A stretch of 64,000 nt of DNA from JAMQKA01 sp031569985 (GCF_031569985.1 NZ_JAMQKA010000010.1:62001-126000); one strand, 5' to 3'. Counted from the stretch's first letter, positions 8,408-17,819 are shown. Translations and numbers: made by a program. Notes: generated from the letters alone by a model not told the origin.

Positions 8408-11400
8408 CTATTCATCGTATGCAAGTTCTTTGGTTCTAATTTCTGGGGCAGGAGGCGTACGTTTAAGCTGCCACTCTTTGTAGATCGCGTAGAGCACCGG
8501 CACCACAAACAGTGTCACTACCTGTAGGAGCATGCCGCCGACGCTGGGGATCGCCATCGGGACCATGATATCCGACCCACGGCCCGTGGAGGTGAGAACA
8601 GGGATCAATGCCAGAATGGTAGTAGCGGTGGTCATTAACGTAGGACGAATACGGCGCTGGCCTGCACGGATTACCGTAGCTCGAATTTGCTGAGGAGTTG
8701 TCGGTTTGTTGCGATCGAAGAGCTGGTCCAGGTAAGTAGCCATCACCACGCCGCCGTCCGCAGCAATACCGAACAGCGCGATAAAGCCAACCCACACGGC
8801 GATGCTCAGGTTGACAGTACCCAGCTGGAACAGGTCACGCATCGATTCGCCAAACAGGCTAAAGTCCATGAACCACGGCTGCCCGTAGAGCCAGATCAGG
8901 ATGAATCCACCGGCCCAGGCGACAAAAATGCTGCTGAAGATCATACTCGTCGTCGGCACGGACTTAAACTGGAAGTACATGATGAGGAAAATCACAAGGA
9001 GGGCGATGGGGAGAATTACAGAGAGTCGTTTCTCGGCGCGCACCTGGTTTTCGTAGCTTCCGGCAAATTCATAACTGATACCAGAGGGCACGGTTAGACT
9101 CCCTTGTTCGATCTGGTCCTGCAGGTAGGCCTGTGCATTCTCTACAACTTCCACTTCGGCAAAGCCATCCGTCCTGTCAAAAATCACATAACCGATCAGA
9201 AACGTATCCTCACTTTTGATCGCCTGTGGTCCTTGCCGATAGGTGATTTCGGCTAGTTGTCCCAGGGGTACCTGTTGGCCATTGGATGTCGGAACCAGCA
9301 TCTGTTGAAGGTCAGAGGGCTCGTCCCGGCGTTCACGGGCATATCGAACCCGAACCGAGTATCGCTCACGACCCTCCACCGTTTTGGTGAGTCTCACACC
9401 CCCGAGCGCCACCTCGATATACTGCTGGACCTGCTGCATGGAAATGCCATAGCGTGCGATCTCTTTACGGTCCACATCGACCTCCAGGTATGGCTTGCCA
9501 ACAATTCGATCGGCAAACACAGACGCTGGCTTGATACCCGGCACGTTTTTGAGATGTTCTTCCAGATTCATGCCAAAATCTTCGATTGTCTGAAGGTCGG
9601 GTCCCTTCACTTTAATTCCCATCGGGGCACGCATGCCCGACTGCAACATAATCTGCCGCGTCTCGATGGGCTGGAGTTTTGGTGCAGAGGTAAGGCCGGG
9701 AATTTTGGTAGCACTAACAATCTCCTCCCAAATATCATCCGGACTTTCGATATGGTCGCGCCACTGCCGGTAGTATTTGCCGTTGGAATCCGGAACGAGA
9801 TTGCCCTGCTCATCGCGGACAAATTCCCCATTATCATCCACGCTATACCGGATGCGCCGGCCATTGGCATCAGTCTTGTACTCCGATTTGTACGTGATCA
9901 CATTCTCAAACATGGACGTAGGAGCGGGATCAAGCGCGGATTCTGTACGACCCATTTTACCAACGACGTTTTCAACTTCCGGGATTGAGGAGACCCGCAT
10001 ATCGATCAGCTGCATGTACTCCTTGGCTTGTTCGATGCCCGCATGCGGCATAGTGGTGGGCATCAACAGGAACGAGCCCTCGTCGAGTGGTGGCATGAAT
10101 TCCTCACCAAGCCCGGGGAACGCGTGGTCAGCTGCGATCCATACCTGTGTGGTCCGGATGTTGACACCAACAACGTCAAGCCCTTTGGCCACGAAACCGA
10201 ATACCGAGGTAAATCCGAGCCAGATTACCATGCTCAATATTACAAGTGCGGTTGGTATGGAGAGAAACAGGACTTTGTGCTCAAGGAACCATCCCAGCAT
10301 ATCGGAATAATATTTGACGACCAGGTAGAAGGTACCAAGGATTAGGACAAGGAGTAATCCCACAAAAAACAGGTTCCAGAAAAAGGCGACCGAAGGACCG
10401 AGGGGCAGCCAGGCCCTTGTCAATAGATATGAGACAAGGAGTACTATCAATGTGTTATTTGCCACTTCCTGGTATCGAGTGGCTGGGTGCTCAATCACCA
10501 GTGGGAGGCCGTTGATCAGGCCAAAGCCTATTAGTGCAAATCCTGCCCACGACGGCCCCGTAAACAGGACAAAGATCCCTGCAACAAACAACGCGCTGTT
10601 CCACAATAGCTTGACAAGTTTGCGGCGAATCTTGATCGAGAAGAACCAGTGGGCAAACGGCGGGATAAGCGTGATCGCGATGATGATGGAGGCGATCAGT
10701 GCGAAGGTTTTGGTGTAGGCCAGCGGGCGGAACAGCTTGCCTTCAGCGGCGACCATGGTAAACACGGGGAGAAAACTAACAATCGTGGTGGCGATGGCGG
10801 TAAAAACGGCAGAAGCAACCTCGCTGGTGGCGCGGAAGATAATTTCAAGCAGCCCGGCCTTATCGGGATTATCCGCTTCTTCAATATGCCTGAGCATATT
10901 CTCCGAAAGGATGACGCCCACATCCACAATCGTACCGATGGCAATGGCTATGCCGGAAAGGGCCACGATATTGGCATCCACATTGCCCAGCTTCATGGCG
11001 ATGAAAGTCATCAGTACGGCTAGTGGCAGCATCCCGGAGATAAGGAATGAGCTGCGCAGGTTGAGGACCATCACGACCACTACGATGATCGTGATCAGGA
11101 TTTCGAGGTTCAGAGCTTCTTCCAGTGTACCGAGCGTTTCGTTGATCAGCTCCGCGCGATCGTAAAACGGCACAATGGTAACTTTTGATTCGGTACCATC
11201 ATCGAGGGTTTTGGTCGGAAGTCCGGGGGAGATTTCCTTGATCTGGGCTTTGACGTTTTCAATCACCTTCATCGGGTTTTCGCCGTAACGGGCTACAACT
11301 ACTCCCCCCACAGCTTCCGCCCCGCCTTTATCCAGCACTCCGCGGCGCAGGGCTGGGCCGGTGCTCACATGCGCCACATCCTCGATGCGGAGCGGCACAT

Positions 11401-12211
11401 TATTACGATTGGCAACGACCGCCTGTTCAATATCCTCCAGGTTTTTGATGTAGCCGAGTCCACGAACGAAGTACTCCACATTGTTTAGCTCGACGGTTCT
11501 GGCGCCAACTTCCGCATTACTGCTTTTGACAGCCTGGAAAATGTCGTTCATTGTGATGCCGTGCACCTGCATCGCCTCGGGATCCACATCAACCTGGTAT
11601 TCCTTCACGTGTCCCCCGATTGGGGCTACTTCTGAAACGCCCTCAGCTGAAGAGAGGCCGTATCCCACGTAAAAATCCTGGATAGAGCGCAGTTCCTGCA
11701 GGTCCCACCCGCCGGTAGGGTTGCCTTCTGAATCGCGGCCCTCAAGCGTATACCAGAAAATTTGCCCAAGTGCCGTGGCATCGGGGCCGAGTGAAGGTTG
11801 GACGCCGTCGGGCAGCGTGCCAGAGGGCAAAGAGTTCAGTTTTTCGAGTATACGGGAGCGACTCCAGTAGAAATCCACATCTTCTTCAAAAATGACGTAG
11901 ATGCTGGACATTCCCAGGATAGAGTTGCTGCGCACTGATCGCACGCCCGGTACATTCAGCAACTGCGTGGTCAGGGGATAGGTGATCTGGTCCTCCACAT
12001 CCTGTGGTGAACGGCCGGGCCACCGAGTATAGACGATCTGCTGATTTTCACCGAGGTTTGGTATCGCGTCCACTGCAACAGGGTCGCGCGGCAGCGATTC
12101 GATATCCCATGAAAATGGCGCCACGGCCATACCCCAGGCAACAAAGCCCAGCAGCATCAGCACGGCGACGAGCTTATTTTCGAGAAAAAAGCGGATTGTT
12201 TTATCTAGCAT
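8408..12211 (-). CDS. cusA: Heavy-metal RND efflux pump, CusA type, enlarged
   Basis: Proton-driven inner-membrane pump of the HME-RND family, expected to export Cu(I)/Ag(I) through CusB and the TolC channel. About 1267 residues from the ATG before MLDKTIRFFLENK; the frame is open 13 codons further upstream. Recognisable parts are the DPVAVDAIPNLGENQ N-terminal periplasmic start, the membrane motif GIAIAIGTIVDVGVILSEN, MLQSGMRAPMGIKV in the porter domain, and FGIAADGGVVMATYLDQ near the C-terminus. The protein is about 200 residues longer than E. coli CusA. One insertion of roughly 105 mostly hydrophobic residues lies between the two membrane halves (about 525-630). A shorter polar insertion lies in the second porter region (YSVDDNGEFVRDEQGN). 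It is first in the cusA-tolC-cusB run. Confidence 0.94.
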   Translation of the reverse strand: MLDKTIRFFLENKLVAVLMLLGFVAWGMAVAPFSWDIESLPRDPVAVDAIPNLGENQQIVYTRWPGRSPQDVEDQITYPLTTQLLNVPGVRSVRSNSILGMSSIYVIFEEDVDFYWSRSRILEKLNSLPSGTLPDGVQPSLGPDATALGQIFWYTLEGRDSEGNPTGGWDLQELRSIQDFYVGYGLSSAEGVSEVAPIGGHVKEYQVDVDPEAMQVHGITMNDIFQAVKSSNAEVGARTVELNNVEYFVRGLGYIKNLEDIEQAVVANRNNVPLRIEDVAHVSTGPALRRGVLDKGGAEAVGGVVVARYGENPMKVIENVKAQIKEISPGLPTKTLDDGTESKVTIVPFYDRAELINETLGTLEEALNLEILITIIVVVVMVLNLRSSFLISGMLPLAVLMTFIAMKLGNVDANIVALSGIAIAIGTIVDVGVILSENMLRHIEEADNPDKAGLLEIIFRATSEVASAVFTAIATTIVSFLPVFTMVAAEGKLFRPLAYTKTFALIASIIIAITLIPPFAHWFFSIKIRRKLVKLLWNSALFVAGIFVLFTGPSWAGFALIGFGLINGLPLVIEHPATRYQEVANNTLIVLLVSYLLTRAWLPLGPSVAFFWNLFFVGLLLVLILGTFYLVVKYYSDMLGWFLEHKVLFLSIPTALVILSMVIWLGFTSVFGFVAKGLDVVGVNIRTTQVWIAADHAFPGLGEEFMPPLDEGSFLLMPTTMPHAGIEQAKEYMQLIDMRVSSIPEVENVVGKMGRTESALDPAPTSMFENVITYKSEYKTDANGRRIRYSVDDNGEFVRDEQGNLVPDSNGKYYRQWRDHIESPDDIWEEIVSATKIPGLTSAPKLQPIETRQIMLQSGMRAPMGIKVKGPDLQTIEDFGMNLEEHLKNVPGIKPASVFADRIVGKPYLEVDVDRKEIARYGISMQQVQQYIEVALGGVRLTKTVEGRERYSVRVRYARERRDEPSDLQQMLVPTSNGQQVPLGQLAEITYRQGPQAIKSEDTFLIGYVIFDRTDGFAEVEVVENAQAYLQDQIEQGSLTVPSGISYEFAGSYENQVRAEKRLSVILPIALLVIFLIMYFQFKSVPTTSMIFSSIFVAWAGGFILIWLYGQPWFMDFSLFGESMRDLFQLGTVNLSIAVWVGFIALFGIAADGGVVMATYLDQLFDRNKPTTPQQIRATVIRAGQRRIRPTLMTTATTILALIPVLTSTGRGSDIMVPMAIPSVGGMLLQVVTLFVVPVLYAIYKEWQLKRTPPAPEIRTKELAYDE

Positions 12212-12345
12212 CGATAATTGAATTAGTCTAAAATCTTTGAGCTTGGGCATTGGGAATACGCACTGCGTGCACGAAATACAGTCAGTATGCGTATTGCGTA
12301 AGACGGCGTTGATTTACATCAAAGCCAGTTGATAAGAGACTTAGA

Positions 12346-12759
12346 CTAATTCAGAAAGGAGCTGTTCTTCAGAAAGATGGGAGGGGAGGAATCGCCCGCT
12401 TCAGTATGAAGGTAGGTAAATTGGGTGGATGTAGTGGCCGGATCGGTTTGATCCAGGATATCGATAACCGTGGTAATTATATCGGCTTTAACTCTCGTCA
12501 GGGTGTTGGTCGCACGATTAACCACACTCTGGTCAACACAGCAGCTGCAGTTGAAGCCGAGATCACAATCGGTATCTCCGGCATTGTCAGAATGATGTTT
12601 ATGCTGCTCGGAATGATGCTCGTGATGTTCAACTGAAGCAGCAGCATGGTCAGACATACCGCAATACTTTGCAATTGCAGTGGGTGTGCTAATTCCTGCC
12701 ACGAGCAAGAGCCCCGTCAGGATAGCAATCAAGCGATATGTCTTGGAAGTTTTATTCAT
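12346..12759 (-). CDS. His-rich periplasmic protein, HYC_CC_PP-like
   Basis: A 137-residue exported protein with an N-terminal signal (about 1-29, ending TPTAIA). After it come KYCGMSDH, a histidine cluster HHEHHSEQHKHHSDN, a cysteine group CDLGFNCSCC, and near the C-terminus SSPPIFLKNS. The order KYC, CC, PP matches the layout of small Bacteroidota HYC_CC_PP proteins found beside heavy-metal transporters; I place it there by pattern only. The histidines and cysteines suggest copper or zinc binding in the periplasm. It lies upstream of cusA on the same strand with about 130 bp between, and divergent from the copB-like gene. Confidence 0.75.
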   Translation of the reverse strand: MNKTSKTYRLIAILTGLLLVAGISTPTAIAKYCGMSDHAAASVEHHEHHSEQHKHHSDNAGDTDCDLGFNCSCCVDQSVVNRATNTLTRVKADIITTVIDILDQTDPATTSTQFTYLHTEAGDSSPPIFLKNSSFLN

Positions 12760-12919
12760 CTACCGTTTTAATTCTGAAAATAACAAACTGAAGATATCGA
12801 AAAATATTGTGTGGATGCAATCTCGGATTCACGATCTAAAAATTTCATACATCTTAGCAGGAATTTTATTAAGTCTGCCACTCAAAGCTTTAAGATTTTA
12901 GATACAGAGCTTAATAATC
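12760..12919. promoter_or_regulatory. Divergent intergenic region between His-rich protein and copB-like genes
   Basis: This 160-bp AT-rich gap separates two divergent copper genes, so it must contain promoters for the minus-strand Cus run and for the plus-strand ATPase. I see no clear dyad that I could assign to a known copper regulator. Confidence 0.4.
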
Positions 12920-14992
12920 ATGAGTGAAATAGTTATGGACCACATAATGCATGAACATCATCATCGGAAAAATGTAAAACCAGATCCTTCCAACTCAGAC
13001 ATACGAGAAAAGAGCGAGGAATCCCATACTGGACATCAAGGGTCACATGAGGGACACATGCTTGAGGATTTTCTGAAGCGATTCTGGATTTCAGTGCTTT
13101 TAACCATCCCTATACTGGCACTCTCTCACATGCTGCAAGATATGGTGGGGATTGGAGAAGTACTGCGATTTCCCGGGGATACTTACCTCTCGTTTGCCCT
13201 GTCAACCATCGTCTTCTTTTACGGGGGGAAGCCTTTTCTAAATGGACTGGTCCGTGAAATGAAGCAACGAGCACCCGGCATGATGACCCTGATCGGCATT
13301 GCCATCTCAGCAGCCTATCTCTATAGTACGCTTGTGGTCTTCGTTGTAGATGGGCAGGTTTTTTTCTGGGAACTGGCTACACTGGTCGACATTATGCTGA
13401 TTGGTCACTATATCGAAATGAAGTCGGTGATGGGAGCCTCACGAGCGCTGGAAGAGCTGGCTCGACTTATGCCTTCTGAAGCCCACCTTCTTCAGGAAGA
13501 CGGTTCCACAAAAGATATTCCGCTGGAGGAGTTGACAACAGGAACGAGAGTATTGGTTAAGCCCGGTGAAAAGATTCCAGCCGACGGGGTGGTTGTTGAC
13601 GGCAAAAGTTCGGTCAATGAATCACTGATGACCGGCGAATCAAAGCCGGTATCAAAAGGAAAAGGTGACGATGTGATCGGTGGATCCATCAATGAAGAAG
13701 GTTCCTTAAGTATTGAGATCAATCGGACTGGTGAGGACAGTTTTCTCTCACAAGTCATTAAGCTGGTCAAGGAGGCCCAGGAGAGTAAATCGCGAACGCA
13801 GGACCTGGCCAATCGGGCTGCATTCTGGTTGACCCTCGTCGCACTCGGAGCGGGAGCCATCACCTTTTTTGCATGGACATTCTTCACCTCGGAGGATTTT
13901 GTTTTTGCACTGGAGCGAACCGTCACGGTCATGGTGATCGCCTGTCCGCATGCACTCGGATTGGCCGTCCCGCTCGTCGTTGCTGTCTCCACAAGTTTGG
14001 CAGCACAAAATGGATTCCTGATCAGGAATCGTACGGCATTTGAAGAAGCGCGAAGCTTGGGAGCCGTCATCTTTGATAAGACCGGGACGCTGACCTACGG
14101 GGAGTTTGGGGTAACCGATATCGTCACACTGAATGGGCAGTATGATGAAAATGAGCTGTTGCAACTGGCGGCATCACTGGAACAAAACTCCCAGCATCCG
14201 ATAGCCAGAGGAATCGTTAATGCAGCGACAGGGTTGATGAAGGTTGATGAATTCAATTCCATTACCGGAAAGGGCATTGAAGGACGTGTGGATGGCAAAC
14301 GGGTTAAAGTTGTAAGTCCCGGCTTTTTGCGTGAAAAGGATATACGTTTACCAGGAAATGAATTTGAGCAACTTTCCAGCCAGGGAAAAACGGTGGTATT
14401 TGTATTGATTGAAGATCAACTCACTGGAGCCATTGCACTGGGAGACAAGATTAGAGAAGACTCCCGGCAGGTCATCGAGCAGCTGCATTCCATGGGTATC
14501 CAATCGATGATGCTAACCGGTGATAATGAGCAGACAGCAGCTTTTGTCGCTAACGAGCTTGGGCTTGATGACTACTTCGCTGAAGTGCTGCCCGAGGAGA
14601 AGGCAGCCAAAGTAAAAGAGGTGCAACACCGTGGCCTCAAGGTTGCCATGACCGGCGATGGCGTAAACGACGCCCCGGCCCTGGCCCAGGCTGATGTGGG
14701 TATTGCGATCGGTACTGGCTCGGATGTGGCCGTAGAGACGGGTGATATTATTCTCACTCAAAGCAATCCTAAAGATGTGGCCGCCGTAATAGGGCTGGCC
14801 CAGACGACCTACCGAAAGATGGTACAAAATCTGCTTTGGGCCACCGGCTACAACGCGTTTGCTATTCCCCTTGCAGCGGGCGTCCTTTCTGGCTTCGGAA
14901 TTGTTTTGAGTCCAGCCGTCGGTGCAGTGCTGATGTCGTTAAGTACCGTTATCGTGGCTGTCAATGCCCGCTTTCTATCACTCAAACGTTAA
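12920..14992 (+). CDS. copB: P1B-type ATPase of the CPH (CopB-like) class
   Basis: Heavy-metal P-type ATPase of 690 residues. The N-terminus is a His-rich tail (HIMHEHHHRK, HTGHQGSHEGH) in place of HMA domains. The membrane motif is CPH at 342-344, the phosphorylated Asp in DKTGT is at 386, and GDGVNDAP follows near 580. CPH with a His-rich N-terminus defines the P1B-3/CopB class, linked to Cu(II), Cu(I) or Ag(I) export. The gene is divergent from the Cus-type operon and has no close downstream partner. An ATG five codons inside (MDHIMHEHHH) is an alternative start. Together with copA this gives the cell two biochemically different copper ATPases within 15 kb. Confidence 0.93.
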   Translation: MSEIVMDHIMHEHHHRKNVKPDPSNSDIREKSEESHTGHQGSHEGHMLEDFLKRFWISVLLTIPILALSHMLQDMVGIGEVLRFPGDTYLSFALSTIVFFYGGKPFLNGLVREMKQRAPGMMTLIGIAISAAYLYSTLVVFVVDGQVFFWELATLVDIMLIGHYIEMKSVMGASRALEELARLMPSEAHLLQEDGSTKDIPLEELTTGTRVLVKPGEKIPADGVVVDGKSSVNESLMTGESKPVSKGKGDDVIGGSINEEGSLSIEINRTGEDSFLSQVIKLVKEAQESKSRTQDLANRAAFWLTLVALGAGAITFFAWTFFTSEDFVFALERTVTVMVIACPHALGLAVPLVVAVSTSLAAQNGFLIRNRTAFEEARSLGAVIFDKTGTLTYGEFGVTDIVTLNGQYDENELLQLAASLEQNSQHPIARGIVNAATGLMKVDEFNSITGKGIEGRVDGKRVKVVSPGFLREKDIRLPGNEFEQLSSQGKTVVFVLIEDQLTGAIALGDKIREDSRQVIEQLHSMGIQSMMLTGDNEQTAAFVANELGLDDYFAEVLPEEKAAKVKEVQHRGLKVAMTGDGVNDAPALAQADVGIAIGTGSDVAVETGDIILTQSNPKDVAAVIGLAQTTYRKMVQNLLWATGYNAFAIPLAAGVLSGFGIVLSPAVGAVLMSLSTVIVAVNARFLSLKR

Positions 14993-15083
14993 GTATGTCT
15001 CATTAGCTATTGCATACAAGTAGAATTGAGATCTTTGTAATATTAATTAAATCATTAGAAAAATGAGTTAACACATTTCAAAT

Positions 15084-15116
15084 GGGAGAGGCGAACTTTA
15101 TAAGCATCTCCCTTTT
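15084..15116 (+). terminator. Possible terminator downstream of copB-like gene
   Basis: A hairpin with arms GGGAGAGGC and GCATCTCCC (one mismatch) around an 11-nt loop, followed by TTTTC. It lies 92 bp after the copB-like stop codon. The remainder of the 14993-15431 gap contains no gene or repeat I can support. Confidence 0.45.
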
Positions 15117-15431
15117 CAACATTCTTTGGAGGGCCTGTTCCCCATACGCATTTGCGACACTGGTCTGTGGATTTTCTCAAACCTCAAAGAATCTATTAGA
15201 TCTCATCAATGAACAGTTCGAACACAAAACGCTCAAATATCCTGGAAAATATTGATGTGGGATGATGAGATAGTTCATGTTTAACTTTTATATCGGTGTT
15301 TATAGTGCCTAAGCCCATAAATTAAATGATTTTTGGGGCGGCATGAAAAATTGGAATTACCCCAATCCACCCTTCAAAAGTTTCCGTTGTGTGTAGTGAA
15401 TAGTTAATAATCACAAAATCTACAGACAACT

Positions 15432-16961
15432 ATGAAACAATTACTTAAACCTATGGCATTCTGCGTGGCGGTGCTTTTTGCAGTATCGGCATGTAGCGAT
15501 AACGGAACAGGAATGAACGGCGAGGAAGATAATGGCGATGGCGACATGAATCCCTCGGAGCTCTCCGTGGAGGACCAGGGAACCAGTAATGGAAACCAAG
15601 TCACCATTCCTTCCCTGATGATTGAAGAGTCTGGCTGGGTTGTTATTCACCGGGATGCAGACGGCGGCCCCCAGGTACCGGATATCATTGGTAAAGCGAT
15701 GGTGGATGCGGGTGCCAATTCTGATGTAAGCATTCAGCTTGAAGAAAGCGTATCCGACGGGGAAACCCTATGGGCGATGCTGCACCAGGATACCGGAGCA
15801 CAGGGAGAATATGAGTTTACCGGCAGTGACTCACCGGATCAACCCGTGACGGTAAATGGAGAAATCCTCACGAAATCATTCGTTATTAGTCAGACTGATC
15901 CCGCTGTAATGTCGGAAGACCAAGTCAATAAAGGCGGCGTTTTTGCAACCAATGTAGATGCAGCTGAAGATGGCTGGATTGTCATTCATCGATCCAACTC
16001 AGCCGGTGATGGTCCCCAGGTACCTGAAATTATTGCCAAGACGCAAGTATCAGCCGGTTCCAACACCGATGTGTTTATCCCTCTGAATGACGGTGAAACT
16101 GTTGAAGCGGGCGAAACCCTCTGGCCGATGCTGCACTATGACACCGGAACCAAAGGGGAGTATGAATTCGACGGGAGCAGCGGACTGGACCAACCGGTAC
16201 TGTTTGACGGGAATATTGTGCTGAGCTCATTTACGGTCCTGGAAAACCAGTCAACGTTGACGGCAATGGATCAAACTTTAATGGATAACAGCATTTCTGT
16301 TGATGTTGATGCCTCAACCGATGGGTGGGTCGTCGTTCACCGTACAAGCACGGCAGGTGATGGGCCAATGGTTCCCGCTATCATCGGTAAGACAAAAATT
16401 GACGCAGGCATGAATGAAGATGTTATGATCTCATTTGGTGACTCTGTTGTAACGGATGGTGAGCAACTCTGGCCTATGGTTCACTTCGATACCGGTGTCA
16501 AGGGCGAGTATGAATTTGATGGAACAGGCACCCAGGATCTGCCGATGATTATCGACGGCTCCATACTGATGACGCCTATAACTGTTTCCGGTTCAACGGC
16601 AAGCGTAGTGGCAAATGATCAGGCCGCTGACAGTGATATAGCCATTGCGGAAGCCAATGCGATGCAGCGCGGATTTGTAGTTATCCACCGAAATACCCAG
16701 GATGGCAACGGAAATGACGCACCCGATGTATCGGGCATTATTGGAAAAACAGATGTTTATACCGGCACCAATGGCGATCTGACGATCAACCTTGATGAAG
16801 GTGAGTCTATTGAGTCTGGTGAGAAGTTGTGGGCGATGCTGCATATCGACAGCAACAGCAACGGAAGCTATGACTTTGACGCCAATGATGAGAACCCGGA
16901 TGATCCTCCCGTATTTGACTCAAATGAAAATATTGTGATGGTTCAATTCACATTGGAATAG
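15432..16961 (+). CDS. Lipoprotein with four DUF7282-like repeats
   Basis: A 509-residue lipoprotein with signal and lipobox VSAC (Cys21), then an acidic Gly/Asp/Asn-rich linker. The rest is four tandem copies of a domain of about 110 residues. Each copy opens with a hydrophobic VVIHR motif (GWVVIHRDADGG, GWIVIHRSN, GWVVVHRTS, GFVVIHRNT). Each then has a GIIGK/EIIAK segment and a closing GETLWAMLH.DTG..GEYEF motif, the last copy varying as GEKLWAMLHIDSN. This pattern resembles DUF7282, common in haloarchaeal secreted proteins. The mature protein is very acidic, fitting a salt-exposed surface. The function is not known. It is transcribed alone, with a good terminator after it. Confidence 0.8.
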   Translation: MKQLLKPMAFCVAVLFAVSACSDNGTGMNGEEDNGDGDMNPSELSVEDQGTSNGNQVTIPSLMIEESGWVVIHRDADGGPQVPDIIGKAMVDAGANSDVSIQLEESVSDGETLWAMLHQDTGAQGEYEFTGSDSPDQPVTVNGEILTKSFVISQTDPAVMSEDQVNKGGVFATNVDAAEDGWIVIHRSNSAGDGPQVPEIIAKTQVSAGSNTDVFIPLNDGETVEAGETLWPMLHYDTGTKGEYEFDGSSGLDQPVLFDGNIVLSSFTVLENQSTLTAMDQTLMDNSISVDVDASTDGWVVVHRTSTAGDGPMVPAIIGKTKIDAGMNEDVMISFGDSVVTDGEQLWPMVHFDTGVKGEYEFDGTGTQDLPMIIDGSILMTPITVSGSTASVVANDQAADSDIAIAEANAMQRGFVVIHRNTQDGNGNDAPDVSGIIGKTDVYTGTNGDLTINLDEGESIESGEKLWAMLHIDSNSNGSYDFDANDENPDDPPVFDSNENIVMVQFTLE

Positions 16962-16993
16962 AGGTTAAAAGCCAAACACCACAACGACAGTTG

Positions 16994-17022
16994 AAAGCCT
17001 CCGGTTGATCCCGGGGGCTTTT
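16994..17022 (+). terminator. Rho-independent terminator
   Basis: Arms AAAGCCTCCGG and CCGGGGGCTTT around a short loop, followed by TTCTGTTTT, starting 33 bp after the stop of the DUF7282-like lipoprotein gene. Confidence 0.75.
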
Positions 17023-17154
17023 CTGTTTTCCGCCAGTCGGAAAAGTTTAGTCCTTATAGTGACCCTCTCTTGTTCTCTGAGTCTGTCTAAAAAGACTCTT
17101 CTCAAAAGAAGAACGCCTGGACGTCATATGACTACCGGTTCAAGTTTGTAACTT

Positions 17155-17215
17155 GGACCAGTACAAAGCAGTTGGCAGCTTGCATGGCACAAGTTGCAAA
17201 CTTGCGCCAGGTGGG
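17155..17215 (+). repeat. 61-bp direct repeat, left copy
   Basis: Matches 17759-17819 with only a few substitutions and compensating one-base gaps; both begin GGACCAGTACAAA and end GCGCCAGGTGGG. The core is a hairpin with arms GGCACAAGTT and AACTTGCGCC. The core alone recurs at about 18027-18052. The short match ACTACCGG also precedes both long copies. Confidence 0.8.
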
Positions 17216-17358
17216 AGATAATCTGGCCAATCTGTAGTTTGTTGGGACACGATGCATCGTGCTCTTACCTCTTATCGGCTGATTGGTTTGTTCTTTACTA
17301 CTCAGCTTTAATGGAGCATACTGCTCGGCCTGCCTGCCCTTATAAGCACCGAATGTGT

Positions 17359-17556
17359 GATATGACCATATCAGGGTGCATGATATTACTATATCACGGT
17401 GTCCGATATACTCCTATCATACTGCCCGATATTAGTATATCATCCTGTACGATATTACTATATCAAGGAGAATGATATTATAATATCAGACCGTGTGATA
17501 TTACTATATTAGAGAGCATGATATCATCATATCGGGAAGGCTGAGATGGCAATATC
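17359..17556. repeat. Nine 14-bp palindromes, exact 23-bp period
   Basis: Consensus unit GATAT-N4-ATATC followed by 9 bp of variable sequence. Units start at 17359, 17382, 17405, 17428, 17451, 17474, 17497, 17520 and 17543, a step of exactly 23 bp each time. The inner four bases are most often TACT. Unit 3 reads CTATC in its right arm, unit 7 ends in T, and unit 9 is degenerate (GAGAT-GGCA-ATATC). The 9-bp spacers differ from each other. Neither the 14-bp unit nor the spacer continues on either side. The flanks carry a 13-bp inverted repeat (17329-17341 with 17596-17608) and a 10-bp direct repeat GCACCGAATG (17346-17355 and 17621-17630). The 23-bp step does not preserve a reading frame, so selection is on DNA or RNA and not on protein. 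Confidence 0.92.
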
Positions 17557-17758
17557 AGGCTGGTCGGGCAGTAAGGACAACCCGGTTGTGGTTAGAAGGA
17601 CAGGCAGGTGGTGGTTCCCGGCACCGAATGAAGTAGTAGTAAAGCCATTGAGCATTAGCCTTTAGGGGACCCATCCCTATCCCCTCCAACAGAAAACCGC
17701 TGTTGCAGGGAGGGAAACGCACTGATTGGATTCCGGAAATTCTCCACTACCGGAACAT

Positions 17759-17819
17759 GGACCAGTACAAAACAGTAGCAGCTTGCAATGGCACAAGTTA
17801 CAAACTTGCGCCAGGTGGG
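17759..17819 (+). repeat. 61-bp direct repeat, right copy
   Basis: Second copy of the sequence at 17155-17215. The two copies bracket about 540 bp that contain the whole palindrome array, so unequal recombination between them would delete it. Confidence 0.8.

Noticed and set aside
9257..9988. Open frame of about 240 codons antisense to cusA
   Set aside because: It lies wholly opposite a well-supported pump gene, and its translation has no recognisable domain, signal or ribosome site.
17359..17556. CRISPR array
   Set aside because: Repeats are 14 bp and spacers 9 bp, far shorter than any known CRISPR array, units are dyad-symmetric, and no cas gene is present.
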